A stretch of 35,908 bases of DNA from a gamma proteobacterium symbiont of Ctena orbiculata (lineage in GTDB: Bacteria; Pseudomonadota; Gammaproteobacteria; Chromatiales; Chromatiaceae), in assembly GCA_003094535.1 (NCBI GenBank), contig NATV01000084.1:1-35908 (forward strand), given 5' to 3'. Shown here piece by piece: positions 16,435 through 24,529 of this stretch (the stretch's first letter is position 1; each line of letters opens with the position of its first letter). Made by a program: the position numbers and the translations under genes. The notes beneath the pieces were generated by a model that was not told the origin of the DNA, made no database searches, and saw only the letters and a list, made by a program, of their open reading frames with translations.

Positions 16435-16464
16435 ATGTAGGGTGCGGCAAGCAGCACCCTACAT
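16435..16464. repeat. Short hairpin repeat, copy 2
   Basis: A perfect 11-base inverted repeat, ATGTAGGGTGC (16435-16445) and GCACCCTACAT (16454-16464), with loop GGCAAGCA. It lies between the alarmone hydrolase gene and moaB and shares its left arm with copy 1 at 15399. No T-run follows on either strand, so it is not a classical terminator. Confidence 0.75.
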
Positions 16465-16479
16465 GACAGAGATTTGCGT

Positions 16480-17040
16480 TCATTCGCGTTCATTTGCGGA
16501 CTGATCCATAGGTCTCTTTGCATAGACTTCGTCGAAGATGCTCTCGAGAGTTGAGTGAGTACCTCTGAGCCCGTCGATCACCTCCTTGGCCCAGTCGAAA
16601 TAGCCCTGCATTCTCTCCAGTGACCAGCCGGCGGGCGGACTTCTGTCGATGTCCCGCAGATTGGCTATCTTGTCCGCCAGCTTGACCAGCCTGGCCTGAT
16701 ACGACAGTTCGGGGGCATGTTTTATCTGCAGCGCCTTGCGCTCCAGCTTCGGCAGGCTACCGTCATCGGTCACTTCCATCACCAGATCCGCTACGGTCAG
16801 TCCGAACTCCGCCTCGATCTCCTCCACCGTGGTGTCGGTATCCTCGATGGTGTCATGGAGCAGCGCGGCTATCAGGGTTTCAGGATCGGTGACATCGCCT
16901 TCGTTGACCAGGATATCCACCAGGGTGATGGGGTGGTTGATATAGGGCGAGGCCTCGATGTCCTTGCGCCGCTGATGGCGATGCTTTTGGGTCGCAAAAG
17001 CCAGGGTTTTTATCAGCTGTTTCAGGTCCGGGCTATTCAT
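16480..17040 (-). CDS. MESH1-type HD-domain (p)ppGpp hydrolase
   Basis: A small 186-residue HD hydrolase expected to remove pyrophosphate from (p)ppGpp; animal MESH1 also acts on NADPH. Motifs are QRRKD (23-27), PYINHPI (32-38, metal His36), [14 protein letters not shown] (58-71, His62-Asp63), [14 protein letters not shown] (89-102) and [13 protein letters not shown] (118-130, Asp124). The order and sequence match MESH1/SpoT hydrolase domains closely. There is no synthetase, TGS or ACT domain, so it is a stand-alone small alarmone hydrolase. It is encoded 90 bases upstream of moaB on the same strand. Confidence 0.9.
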   Translation of the reverse strand: MNSPDLKQLIKTLAFATQKHRHQRRKDIEASPYINHPITLVDILVNEGDVTDPETLIAALLHDTIEDTDTTVEEIEAEFGLTVADLVMEVTDDGSLPKLERKALQIKHAPELSYQARLVKLADKIANLRDIDRSPPAGWSLERMQGYFDWAKEVIDGLRGTHSTLESIFDEVYAKRPMDQSANERE

Positions 17041-17197
17041 GCATCTTCAAGGGTTGCCAATTCGATTATGATGATGTTCATTCTGCATCGGTTTGCTATC
17101 GATTAACCACTGGGATCGCAGAGGATATATAAAAACCGCAAGCCGACGGGATCAGTTCAGACGCACGGATTTGTACCTTTGTCGGTTTATCCCAGGC

Positions 17198-19318
17198 TCA
17201 GGCTCGCATCTTGTTATCTCCAACCGCCAACTCCGGCTCAACCGAGTGAAACTGCTCCATCAAGGCCGCCTCATCTTCCGTTAAGTCGGGTTCCTCAAGC
17301 AGCCAGACGCTGAACAGCGAACCCCGGCCCGGATCGGAGCGGACGCTGATATCGCCGCCATATTTTTTTATCAGCCCGTAGCTCACCGACAGGCCCAAGC
17401 CGGTGCCCTCCCCGACCCGCTTGCTGGTATGGAAGGGATCGAAGATCGATTCGATCTGCTGCTCATCGATACCCACACCGTTATCCTCCACCTCGATCAC
17501 CACCCCTTTCTCGTCCCAGTCGGAGGTGGCCAGGGAGATAGTGCCTCCCTGCTTGTCCAGGGCGTGCACGGCATTGACGAAAAGATTGACCAGGACCTGC
17601 TGCAATTCGTGGGGATTGATCTTGATCGGCCGCGCTGCCTTCAGTTCCAGCGAAATTTCGAACTGTTTCTGTTTGCGCAGATGGCGCACCAGGGCCAGGG
17701 TGTGCTGCACCACCTCGTTGACATCGATCGCCGATGGCGTCTCGGTAATCTGGTCGGGTCGCGCATACTGCAACAGGTTGTTGATGATATCCTTGATGCG
17801 AAAGATCTGTTCGATGATCAGATCGATCTCGTTCTTCACCGGCGCCGCGCTGTCGCCCAACTCCGCGACCAGCAGGTCGAGATTGCCCAGCATCACGGCA
17901 GTGGGATTGTTGATTTCATGGGCCACGCCGGCGGTGAGTTCACCCAGCGCCGCAAGCTTCTCGGCGGCGATCAGCTGGGCCCGGGTTTCACGCAGGATCT
18001 GAATGGTGGTCAACAGCTTCTCATTCTTCTGCTTCAGTTCCGCGGTACGCTCATCCACCTTCTCTTCCAGTTGATCGGCCCACTGCTGAACCTGGAGATT
18101 GCGCTCCTGCAGCAGATCGAGCAGAAGATCGAACTCGTTCGCCAGGACGCCGATCTCATCCACGGACGAGATTCTGCCGATGCGCTTGGTATAGCCTTCC
18201 CGGGTCGCACGTACCACCGCCATCATCATCTCGAGGGGCTTGAAGATCGATTTCGCGCCGCTGATGGAGAGTATCGACGAGAACAGCATCAGGGCCAGAA
18301 ACAGCAGGATCAACACCCCCAGCGCCTGCCACAGGGCATTCCGCGAGGGGGATTCCAGGAAACCGGCATAGAGCATACCGACCCGTTCACCGCTGACATC
18401 GATTATCGGCTGATAGGCCGAGATGTACCAGTCGTTGACGACGAAGGCACGATCGATCCATTTCTCGCCGTGATCCAACACCTGGGTCCGGACCTCGTCG
18501 GAGACCCGGGTACCCAATGCCCGCTGATTGGGCGTACGCGGTACATTGGTGGTAATCCTCACATCGTCGAGAAAGACCGTGACCGTTCCGATACTCCCCT
18601 TGGGCAGGCTGCCCGGGCCGTAGACCAGGTCGCGTATGGTATCGACGAACTTGAAATTACCGTTCAACAACACCCCGCCATCGAGCAATGCAATCACCTG
18701 GCCGCGGGAGTTCTTGACCGGATAGAGGGCGCGAATCATCATGCCGCGATTCTCGACACGACGCTGGGTGGGCCTCGCCCGGGGTGTATCCAACAGCGGC
18801 AGTTCGACCTGTTTGGCCAATCCGTAGGCTTGTTGTTCCAGCGCATCGGCACTGAAGATCTCGATCTCCACCCTGGGCTGTCCCTGCAGCGCGACCAGCA
18901 GCGAGGGTGAGGGATGTCCCCGTTTTTCGACTTCGCCATGGGGGAGGAAGAGGCGTTTTGCATCGGTCCCGAGCAGATGCAGATAACTGAAACCGGTCGA
19001 TCTGCGCAGCGTATCCAGCTGCTCGTTGATGGCAAGACCGCTTCTCGATTCGAGGGCGGTGTAGAAGACGTGCGACTCGGCAAGCCGCCCCAGGGTATTC
19101 AGATAGTCTTCCTGCAGACGATGAAAGTTATCCTCCGCCACCGAGAGATCGGTGTTGACCTTGATAAAGAGCTGCTCGTAACTGAATTCGGATCCCCAGT
19201 AGATGGCCAGCGCCAGTGCGATGGGCATGATCAGGAGAATCGGGAACAGCACCAGGACCAACAGCTTATAGCGTAAGCTGCTGCGGATGGCCTGGATGAA
19301 GCTGAGTAGTGGATTCAA
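17198..19318 (-). CDS. Membrane sensor histidine kinase (Cache-like, HAMP, HisKA, HATPase)
   Basis: 706 residues. Transmembrane helices lie near 18-41 and 328-352, enclosing a roughly 285-residue periplasmic sensor domain of the Cache type (with SYLHLLGTDAKRLFLPHG). HAMP (about 353-405) and a coiled coil (406-450) lead to the H-box LGELTAGVAHEINNPTAV with phosphoacceptor His467. N box VNLFVNAVHAL (576-586), G1 EDNGVGI (611-617) and G2 GEGTGLGLSVSYG (636-648) complete an intact kinase. It lies 25 bases after the NtrC-type regulator and should phosphorylate it. The ligand is unknown; Cache domains often bind small carboxylates, so formate is an attractive guess only. Confidence 0.92.
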   Translation of the reverse strand: MNPLLSFIQAIRSSLRYKLLVLVLFPILLIMPIALALAIYWGSEFSYEQLFIKVNTDLSVAEDNFHRLQEDYLNTLGRLAESHVFYTALESRSGLAINEQLDTLRRSTGFSYLHLLGTDAKRLFLPHGEVEKRGHPSPSLLVALQGQPRVEIEIFSADALEQQAYGLAKQVELPLLDTPRARPTQRRVENRGMMIRALYPVKNSRGQVIALLDGGVLLNGNFKFVDTIRDLVYGPGSLPKGSIGTVTVFLDDVRITTNVPRTPNQRALGTRVSDEVRTQVLDHGEKWIDRAFVVNDWYISAYQPIIDVSGERVGMLYAGFLESPSRNALWQALGVLILLFLALMLFSSILSISGAKSIFKPLEMMMAVVRATREGYTKRIGRISSVDEIGVLANEFDLLLDLLQERNLQVQQWADQLEEKVDERTAELKQKNEKLLTTIQILRETRAQLIAAEKLAALGELTAGVAHEINNPTAVMLGNLDLLVAELGDSAAPVKNEIDLIIEQIFRIKDIINNLLQYARPDQITETPSAIDVNEVVQHTLALVRHLRKQKQFEISLELKAARPIKINPHELQQVLVNLFVNAVHALDKQGGTISLATSDWDEKGVVIEVEDNGVGIDEQQIESIFDPFHTSKRVGEGTGLGLSVSYGLIKKYGGDISVRSDPGRGSLFSVWLLEEPDLTEDEAALMEQFHSVEPELAVGDNKMRA

Positions 19319-19343
19319 AGCGCCGGTTTAAGGCCTGATAGCA

Positions 19344-20756
19344 CTAGTTGACACCCCAGGCCTGGGTCTTGCGCTCCAAAGTCTTGCGCGAGATGCCAAG
19401 CACACGGGCCGCCGCCGACTTGTTGCCGCCCTCGAGGTCGAGCACCTTGAGAATATGCTGTTTCTCTATCGCCTCCAGCAACAGGGTCTTGGAGGGGTCG
19501 AAAGGCGCCGATTGAGCGCCCACGGCCTCCGACCCCATCATGCAGAGGCTGGGAGACTTGTTGAGCAGCAGGCAGCGCTCGATCACGTTTTTCAGTTCAC
19601 GCACATTGCCTGGCCAGTCATAGTCCAGCAGTCTGACCAGATCGGCCTCCCCCATCTGCGGCGGGGTGATGCCCAGCTCCGCGGAGAGGGTCTCGACAAA
19701 GTGCTTCACCAACAGGGGAATATCCTCCTTGCGTTCACGCAGTGCGGGTATGCGCAGAGAGAGGACGTTCAAGCGATAGTAGAGATCTTCACGAAAATCA
19801 CCGCCACGCACCACCTGTTCAAGATCACGATTGCTGGCGGCAATGATGCGCACATCCACCGGCACCTCGCGGTTTGAACCGACGGGACGGATGGTCCTCT
19901 CTTCCAAGGAGCGCAGCAGATGGGCCTGCATGCTCAACGGCATCTCGCCGATCTCATCGAGAAAGAGGGTGCCGCCATTGGCGTAGGTGAAGAGACCGTC
20001 ACGGGAGAGATGGGCGCCGGTAAAGGCCCCCTTGACATGGCCGAACAGCTCGCTTTCCAGCAGCTCGGCGGTCATGGCGCCGCAGTTGACCGGGACAAAG
20101 CTGCCCGCTCTGCCGCTCATCTCGTGTATCGCCCTGGCCGCAAGCTCCTTTCCGGTACCCGATTCGCCTTCGATCAATACCGTTGAGGGCATCGGGGCGA
20201 CCCGCTTGATCACGCCGCAGAGGGTCTTCATCTGTTGGCATTGACCCACCATCCCCGAGCTGTCATAGATCTGCTCCACCTGTCGGCGCAGCACGAAGTT
20301 CTCACGCTGCATCTTCTGCCGTTCGAGATAGCGCTCCACCGCCGCGATCATCTGCTCCATGCGAAACGGCTTGAGAATGAAATCCTCGGCCCCCGCGCGC
20401 AGTGCGGCGATCGCCGTCTCCATGTCGGCATGGGCGGTCATGAAGATAACCCCGGTGACGCCTCCCTGCTCCCGCAACTCCCTTACCCACTCCACACCGC
20501 CGACCTGGCCGGGAAGCCGGATATCGGTAATAATGAGATCGAAATGGCAGTGCTGTCTCAGCTCTTCGGCGGTGACGACATCCTCGGCGGTCTCCACCAA
20601 GCCAAAATATTTACGCAATCCCTTCTGCAGAAAGCTGCGTATTCCCGGCTCGTCATCCACGATGAGAACGGACGCCATGCGGACCGGTGCTCCGTCCTTG
20701 ATGAATGGCTGTCTACTCTCGATCCTCTCCTCGAGTTCTTCTGCTTTTATATTCAT
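19344..20756 (-). CDS. NtrC-type sigma-54-dependent response regulator
   Basis: 470 residues. The receiver domain (27-145) has VDDE (33-36), phosphoacceptor Asp78 (ITDIRLPG), Thr107 (MTAHAD) and Lys129 (LKPF). The AAA+ domain has Walker A GESGTGKE (197-204), the sigma-54 contact loop GAFTGA (243-248) and GGTLFLDEIGE (261-271). A Fis-type HTH follows (SAAARVLGISRKTLERK). All elements for sigma-54 activation are intact. A start at the inner ATG (MASVLIVDDE, residue 27) is possible. It precedes its kinase and is divergent from tupA, whose promoter is sigma-54 type, so tup is the obvious target. Confidence 0.94.
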   Translation of the reverse strand: MNIKAEELEERIESRQPFIKDGAPVRMASVLIVDDEPGIRSFLQKGLRKYFGLVETAEDVVTAEELRQHCHFDLIITDIRLPGQVGGVEWVRELREQGGVTGVIFMTAHADMETAIAALRAGAEDFILKPFRMEQMIAAVERYLERQKMQRENFVLRRQVEQIYDSSGMVGQCQQMKTLCGVIKRVAPMPSTVLIEGESGTGKELAARAIHEMSGRAGSFVPVNCGAMTAELLESELFGHVKGAFTGAHLSRDGLFTYANGGTLFLDEIGEMPLSMQAHLLRSLEERTIRPVGSNREVPVDVRIIAASNRDLEQVVRGGDFREDLYYRLNVLSLRIPALRERKEDIPLLVKHFVETLSAELGITPPQMGEADLVRLLDYDWPGNVRELKNVIERCLLLNKSPSLCMMGSEAVGAQSAPFDPSKTLLLEAIEKQHILKVLDLEGGNKSAAARVLGISRKTLERKTQAWGVN

Positions 20757-20860
20757 CGGTATTTGTTCCAGTCTTCAAGCTGTTTCCTGCCTGAATCCGG
20801 TACTGCACGATCAGGCCCGATTGTGGGTCAAAATGACTAAACCGCCCGCAGCCGGTTTGC

Positions 20861-20875
20861 GACCATTTGTCTCAC
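20861..20875. promoter_or_regulatory. Candidate activator site upstream of the tup operon
   Basis: GACCATTTGTCTCAC matches GACCAGTTGTCTCAC at 8378-8392 at 14 of 15 positions. It lies about 175-190 bases before the predicted tupA transcription start and about 105 bases before the regulator gene. Only one half-site of the type is clear here; GTCAAAATGAC (20827-20837) is a nearby separate palindrome. Confidence 0.45.
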
Positions 20876-21022
20876 CAAAGGCGGCCGACCTCCTCCCTAT
20901 CGACCGCCATGCCGCCATTGAACTCCAGTTTTTACACTTTATTCCCAATAACACTCATAGAGTAGACAAAAGAAAACCAGATACTACTTCATTTGGCGAA
21001 CCTGGCGGACCAGTGGCAATTA

Positions 21023-21038
21023 TGGCACTTCTTTTGCA
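21023..21038 (+). promoter_or_regulatory. Consensus sigma-54 promoter of the tup-mob-moe operon
   Basis: TGGCAC (21023-21028), five bases, TTGCA (21034-21038): an exact match to the -24/-12 consensus. Transcription would start near 21049, about 32 bases before the tupA ATG at 21081, leaving room for the GAGG ribosome site. Confidence 0.85.
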
Positions 21039-21080
21039 GTTGATTGTAACCATAAAACAACAACCCGAGGCATTTACCCT

Positions 21081-21941
21081 ATGTTTAGCCGTATATTTTT
21101 GTATTTTGCCCGTTTTCTTGCCGTTGCCATGCTGTTAACTATTGGCACCAGCCATGCGGAAACTGTTCAAAAACAGACCATCCGTTTGGCAACGACAACC
21201 AGTACCGACAACTCCGGCCTGCTGGCCGATCTGCTGCCGGCCTTCACCGAAGCCACGGGCTACCCCGTTCACGTCATCGCCGTGGGAACGGGCAAGGCGT
21301 TGCGCATGGGGAGAGACGGCGATGTGGATCTGGTCCTGGTGCACGCCCGTGCCGCGGAAGATAAATTTGTCGCCGAAGGCCATGGGGTGAAACGCTTCGG
21401 TGTGATGTACAACGACTTCGTCCTGATCGGCCCCGCCGAGGACCCCGCCGGCATTGCCAATACCGAGGACGTCGTATCGGCGTTGGAAGCCATTGCCCGG
21501 CAACAGGCAAGTTTCATCTCCCGCGGGGACGACTCCGGTACCCACAAGAAAGAGCTCGGACTCTGGAAAAAGAGCGCGATCAAGCCCGAGGGGGATTGGT
21601 ATCGCGAAGTGGGCCAGGGTATGGGCAAGGTGATTCAGATCGCCTCCGAGATGGAAGCCTACACCCTGACCGACAGGGGAACATGGCTTGCCTATCGGAA
21701 GAAATCCCCGCTGCAGATCCGCTTCGAGGGAGACCCCCTGCTGTTCAACCCCTACGGCATTATCGCGGTAAGCCCGAAACGCTATCCCGATATCAATCAC
21801 CAGGGTGCCAATGCCCTGATCAAATGGATGATATCCCCCCAGGGCCAGGAGCGAATCGGCAACTTCAGGATCGGCGACAACAGACTCTTCACCCCTTCAG
21901 CCGATGCCGGGGAGTTTGCCTCCTTCAAGCCTAACCACTGA
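21081..21941 (+). CDS. tupA: TupA-like tungstate/molybdate-binding protein
   Basis: Periplasmic solute-binding protein of 286 residues. The signal peptide (1-26) ends SHA. The family motif ATTTSTDNSGLL (37-48) forms part of the oxyanion site, and GDVDLVLVHARAAED, SRGDDSGTHKKE and YTLTDRGTW follow, all typical of TupA. TupA proteins usually prefer tungstate, but specificity between tungstate and molybdate cannot be settled from sequence. Its TGA overlaps the tupB ATG by one base. Confidence 0.93.
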   Translation: MFSRIFLYFARFLAVAMLLTIGTSHAETVQKQTIRLATTTSTDNSGLLADLLPAFTEATGYPVHVIAVGTGKALRMGRDGDVDLVLVHARAAEDKFVAEGHGVKRFGVMYNDFVLIGPAEDPAGIANTEDVVSALEAIARQQASFISRGDDSGTHKKELGLWKKSAIKPEGDWYREVGQGMGKVIQIASEMEAYTLTDRGTWLAYRKKSPLQIRFEGDPLLFNPYGIIAVSPKRYPDINHQGANALIKWMISPQGQERIGNFRIGDNRLFTPSADAGEFASFKPNH

Positions 21942-22642
21942 TGGAATCACTCAGCGACACCACCCTGGCGGCACTACACCTCCTGTTCAGCGGCAACCGG
22001 GAGCTGTGGGAGATTATCGCCATATCCTTTCGCGTCTCCGGTGTCGCCATCCTGGTGGCGACGCCGCCGGCACTGATGGTGGCGTTTATTCTTACCTACA
22101 AACGCTTTCCCGGCCGTCGTCTGCTGATCTCTATAAACTCGACGTTTCTCTCGATACCGGCGGTGGTGGTGGGACTGACCTTTTTTATCCTGCTCTCGAG
22201 GCAGGGACCCCTGGGGGAGTGGAAACTGCTGTTCACCCAGACCGCGATGGTACTTGGCCAGATAACGCTCGCCTTTCCGATCCTGGTGGCGATGGGACAT
22301 TCGGCACTGCAGGCCTCCGATATTCGTGCCTGGGAGACGGCCCGCACCCTGGGCGCGAATCCGCTGCGGGCGCTTTTCACCGTGATGCGCGAGGCACGTT
22401 TCGGACTGATGGCGGCACTCCTCGCCGCCTTCGGCCGCATCATCGCCGAAGTCGGTGCATCGATGATGCTCGGAGGCAATATCCTCCACTATACGCGCAA
22501 TATACCCACCGCAATCGCTCTGGAATCGAGCAAGGGCGAATTCGCCCAGGGAATCGCCCTGGGTCTGGTATTATTGACCCTTGCATTCTCACTCAACGCC
22601 CTGCTGCAACATATTCAGGGCAAGGGGCAGCCGGCCACATGA
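21941..22642 (+). CDS. tupB: TupB-like ABC transporter permease
   Basis: 233-residue inner-membrane permease with about five or six hydrophobic helices. The ATPase-contacting EAA-type loop is WETARTLGANPLRALFTVMR (about 130-149), followed by AAFGRIIAEVGASMMLGGNI, highly typical of tungstate-type permeases. It is coupled to tupA (TGATG junction) and to tupC (four-base overlap). Confidence 0.93.
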   Translation: MESLSDTTLAALHLLFSGNRELWEIIAISFRVSGVAILVATPPALMVAFILTYKRFPGRRLLISINSTFLSIPAVVVGLTFFILLSRQGPLGEWKLLFTQTAMVLGQITLAFPILVAMGHSALQASDIRAWETARTLGANPLRALFTVMREARFGLMAALLAAFGRIIAEVGASMMLGGNILHYTRNIPTAIALESSKGEFAQGIALGLVLLTLAFSLNALLQHIQGKGQPAT

Positions 22643-23361
22643 GCGATCGGGCCATTCTCGATGTTTCCGTTCTCTCCAAGCGCTTTGCCAAAAGGGCGCT
22701 GCTGGACAGTGTCGACCTCTCCCTCAAACGGGGTGAGTGTGTTCTCCTGACCGGTGGCAACGGCGCCGGCAAGACCACCCTGTTGCGCATTCTGTCCGGT
22801 CTTGAAAAGCCGGACAGCTGCCGCATTTCCATCGCCACCGATACCCCCAGATCGTGGCGTCGCTGCAGGCATGATCTGCACAACCGGATTCTCTACCTGC
22901 ACCAACACCCCTACATGTTCGATGGCTCGGTGAGATACAACCTCGGTTACGCCCTGCCCAGCGGCTTGAATAAACTACTGAAGCGGCGCCTGATCGACGC
23001 CGCCATCGAGTGGGCCGAGCTCGGCCGCCTCCATGACACGCCGGCCAAATCCCTCTCCGGCGGTGAGCGGCAACGGGTATCCCTGGCGCGGGCCAGGCTG
23101 AGAAACCCGCAGATCCTGCTCCTCGACGAACCCACCGCCAACCTTGATCAGGAGGCGCGGCAGCGCACCTTGGACCTGCTTAACTCCTTCAAAGAACAGG
23201 GTATTGCCCTGCTCCTCGCGAGCCACGATCCACTACACTTCTCTTCATTGATCGACCGCCATATCCATCTCTATGAGGGCCGCCTGATAGCGATCGAGGA
23301 AGAGAAGCTGATGTCGATACCATCGTCAAACAACGAGACCGCGCTCAGGAGTACGGCATGA
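22639..23361 (+). CDS. tupC: TupC-like ABC transporter ATPase
   Basis: 240-residue ATPase that powers TupB. Walker A is GGNGAGKTT (39-47), the signature is LSGGERQRVSLARA, Walker B is ILLLDEPTANLD, and the switch His is in LLASHD. The start is the ATG at 22639 in the ATGA overlap with tupB; an open frame extends far upstream but lies within tupB. It overlaps mobA by four bases. Confidence 0.93.
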   Translation: MSDRAILDVSVLSKRFAKRALLDSVDLSLKRGECVLLTGGNGAGKTTLLRILSGLEKPDSCRISIATDTPRSWRRCRHDLHNRILYLHQHPYMFDGSVRYNLGYALPSGLNKLLKRRLIDAAIEWAELGRLHDTPAKSLSGGERQRVSLARARLRNPQILLLDEPTANLDQEARQRTLDLLNSFKEQGIALLLASHDPLHFSSLIDRHIHLYEGRLIAIEEEKLMSIPSSNNETALRSTA

Positions 23362-23951
23362 CCAAGTATACGAGCGTAACCGCAGTGATTCTCGCCGGCG
23401 GGCGCGGCCGCCGCATGGGCGGCGAGGACAAGGGCCTGATCGAATTGAACGGCGAACCACTGATTCAACACGTGATCACCTCGATAGTGCCCCAGGTCGG
23501 GCAGCTCCTGATCAACGCCAATCGCAACCGGGCGCGTTACGAAGCCTTCGGCTATCCGGTAGTCGCCGACTCCCTGCTCAACTATCAGGGTCCCCTGGCC
23601 GGTTTTATCGCCGCCCTGGAAGCCATCACCACGGAGGATATGCTCACCCTGCCCTGTGACGGTCCGCTGGTTCCCGCGGACATGGTCGAGCGCCTCTATC
23701 AGGCGCGCCAAACGGCCAATGCGGAGATCGCCGTGGCCCACGACGGCAAGCGCCTGCAGCCGGTTCACGCCCTGATTCCCAAGCGTCTGAGCGAGAGTCT
23801 TCACCACTACCTGGACGGGGGCGATCGCAAGATCGATCTCTGGTATGAACGTCATCGGGTCGCCTACGCCGACTTTTCCGATATCCCCAGAACCTTCATC
23901 AATATCAACACCCTCCAGGAACGGGACAACCTCCAGGGGAGTGCGGCATGA
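23358..23951 (+). CDS. mobA: Molybdenum cofactor guanylyltransferase MobA
   Basis: Attaches GMP to Mo-molybdopterin, giving the bis-MGD cofactor required by FdhA. It has 197 residues with nucleotide-binding ILAGGRGRRMGGEDKGLIEL (11-30), then NYQGPLAGFIAAL and LPCDGPLVPADM with the metal-binding Asp. The ATGA overlaps at both ends place it firmly in the tup operon. Confidence 0.95.
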   Translation: MTKYTSVTAVILAGGRGRRMGGEDKGLIELNGEPLIQHVITSIVPQVGQLLINANRNRARYEAFGYPVVADSLLNYQGPLAGFIAALEAITTEDMLTLPCDGPLVPADMVERLYQARQTANAEIAVAHDGKRLQPVHALIPKRLSESLHHYLDGGDRKIDLWYERHRVAYADFSDIPRTFININTLQERDNLQGSAA

Positions 23952-24529
23952 TTGAGTTCCCCCTCCCGCTGCTGGGATTCAGCGCCTTCAGCGGCACCGG
24001 CAAGACCACCCTGCTGACCCGGCTGCTGCCGATCCTGAAACGGCGTGGGCTGCGGATTGCCGTGGTGAAGCATGCCAGCCACCTGTTCGAGATCGACCAT
24101 CCGAGAAAAGACAGCTACGAACTGCGCAAGGCGGGAGCCAGCCAGATGCTGGTGAGCACCCGTGGGCGCATGGCATTGATTTCGGAGTCGGACGCCAGGC
24201 TTCCGGAACCCGGACTGGGGCAGATGCTCAGCTATCTCGACAGCAGTGAACTGGACCTGGTGCTGGTGGAGGGATTCAAGAATGAAGCGATCTATAAGAT
24301 CGAACTCCATCGCCCCGCGCTGGGCAAACCCCTGCTGTGTCATACTGACCCATTCATCATAGCGGTAGCAACCGATGAACTAGTCCCCGCTATTCCCCGC
24401 AGCCTGTCGATCCTGAACCTCAACGATCCCCAGGCGATTACCGGTTTCATCCTTCAATATATGCAACGATACGGAGAGAACGGATTTCATGAGCAGCCAA
24501 GCCATCGGCTCCAGCGTCAGTTGTGCTGA
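23948..24529 (+). CDS. mobB: Molybdopterin-guanine dinucleotide adaptor MobB
   Basis: GTP-binding partner of MobA. It has 193 residues with P-loop GFSAFSGTGKTTLLTRLLP (10-28), VVKHASHLFEIDHPRKDSYE and LVLVEGFKNEAIYKIE, all characteristic of MobB. The last 40 bases overlap the start of moeA in another frame, so the final dozen residues (HEQPSHRLQRQLC) are not conserved-looking. Confidence 0.93.
   Translation: MIEFPLPLLGFSAFSGTGKTTLLTRLLPILKRRGLRIAVVKHASHLFEIDHPRKDSYELRKAGASQMLVSTRGRMALISESDARLPEPGLGQMLSYLDSSELDLVLVEGFKNEAIYKIELHRPALGKPLLCHTDPFIIAVATDELVPAIPRSLSILNLNDPQAITGFILQYMQRYGENGFHEQPSHRLQRQLC

Noticed and set aside
17429-18910. A 493-codon plus-strand open frame opposite the histidine kinase
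   Set aside because: Shadow; the kinase frame has all catalytic boxes.
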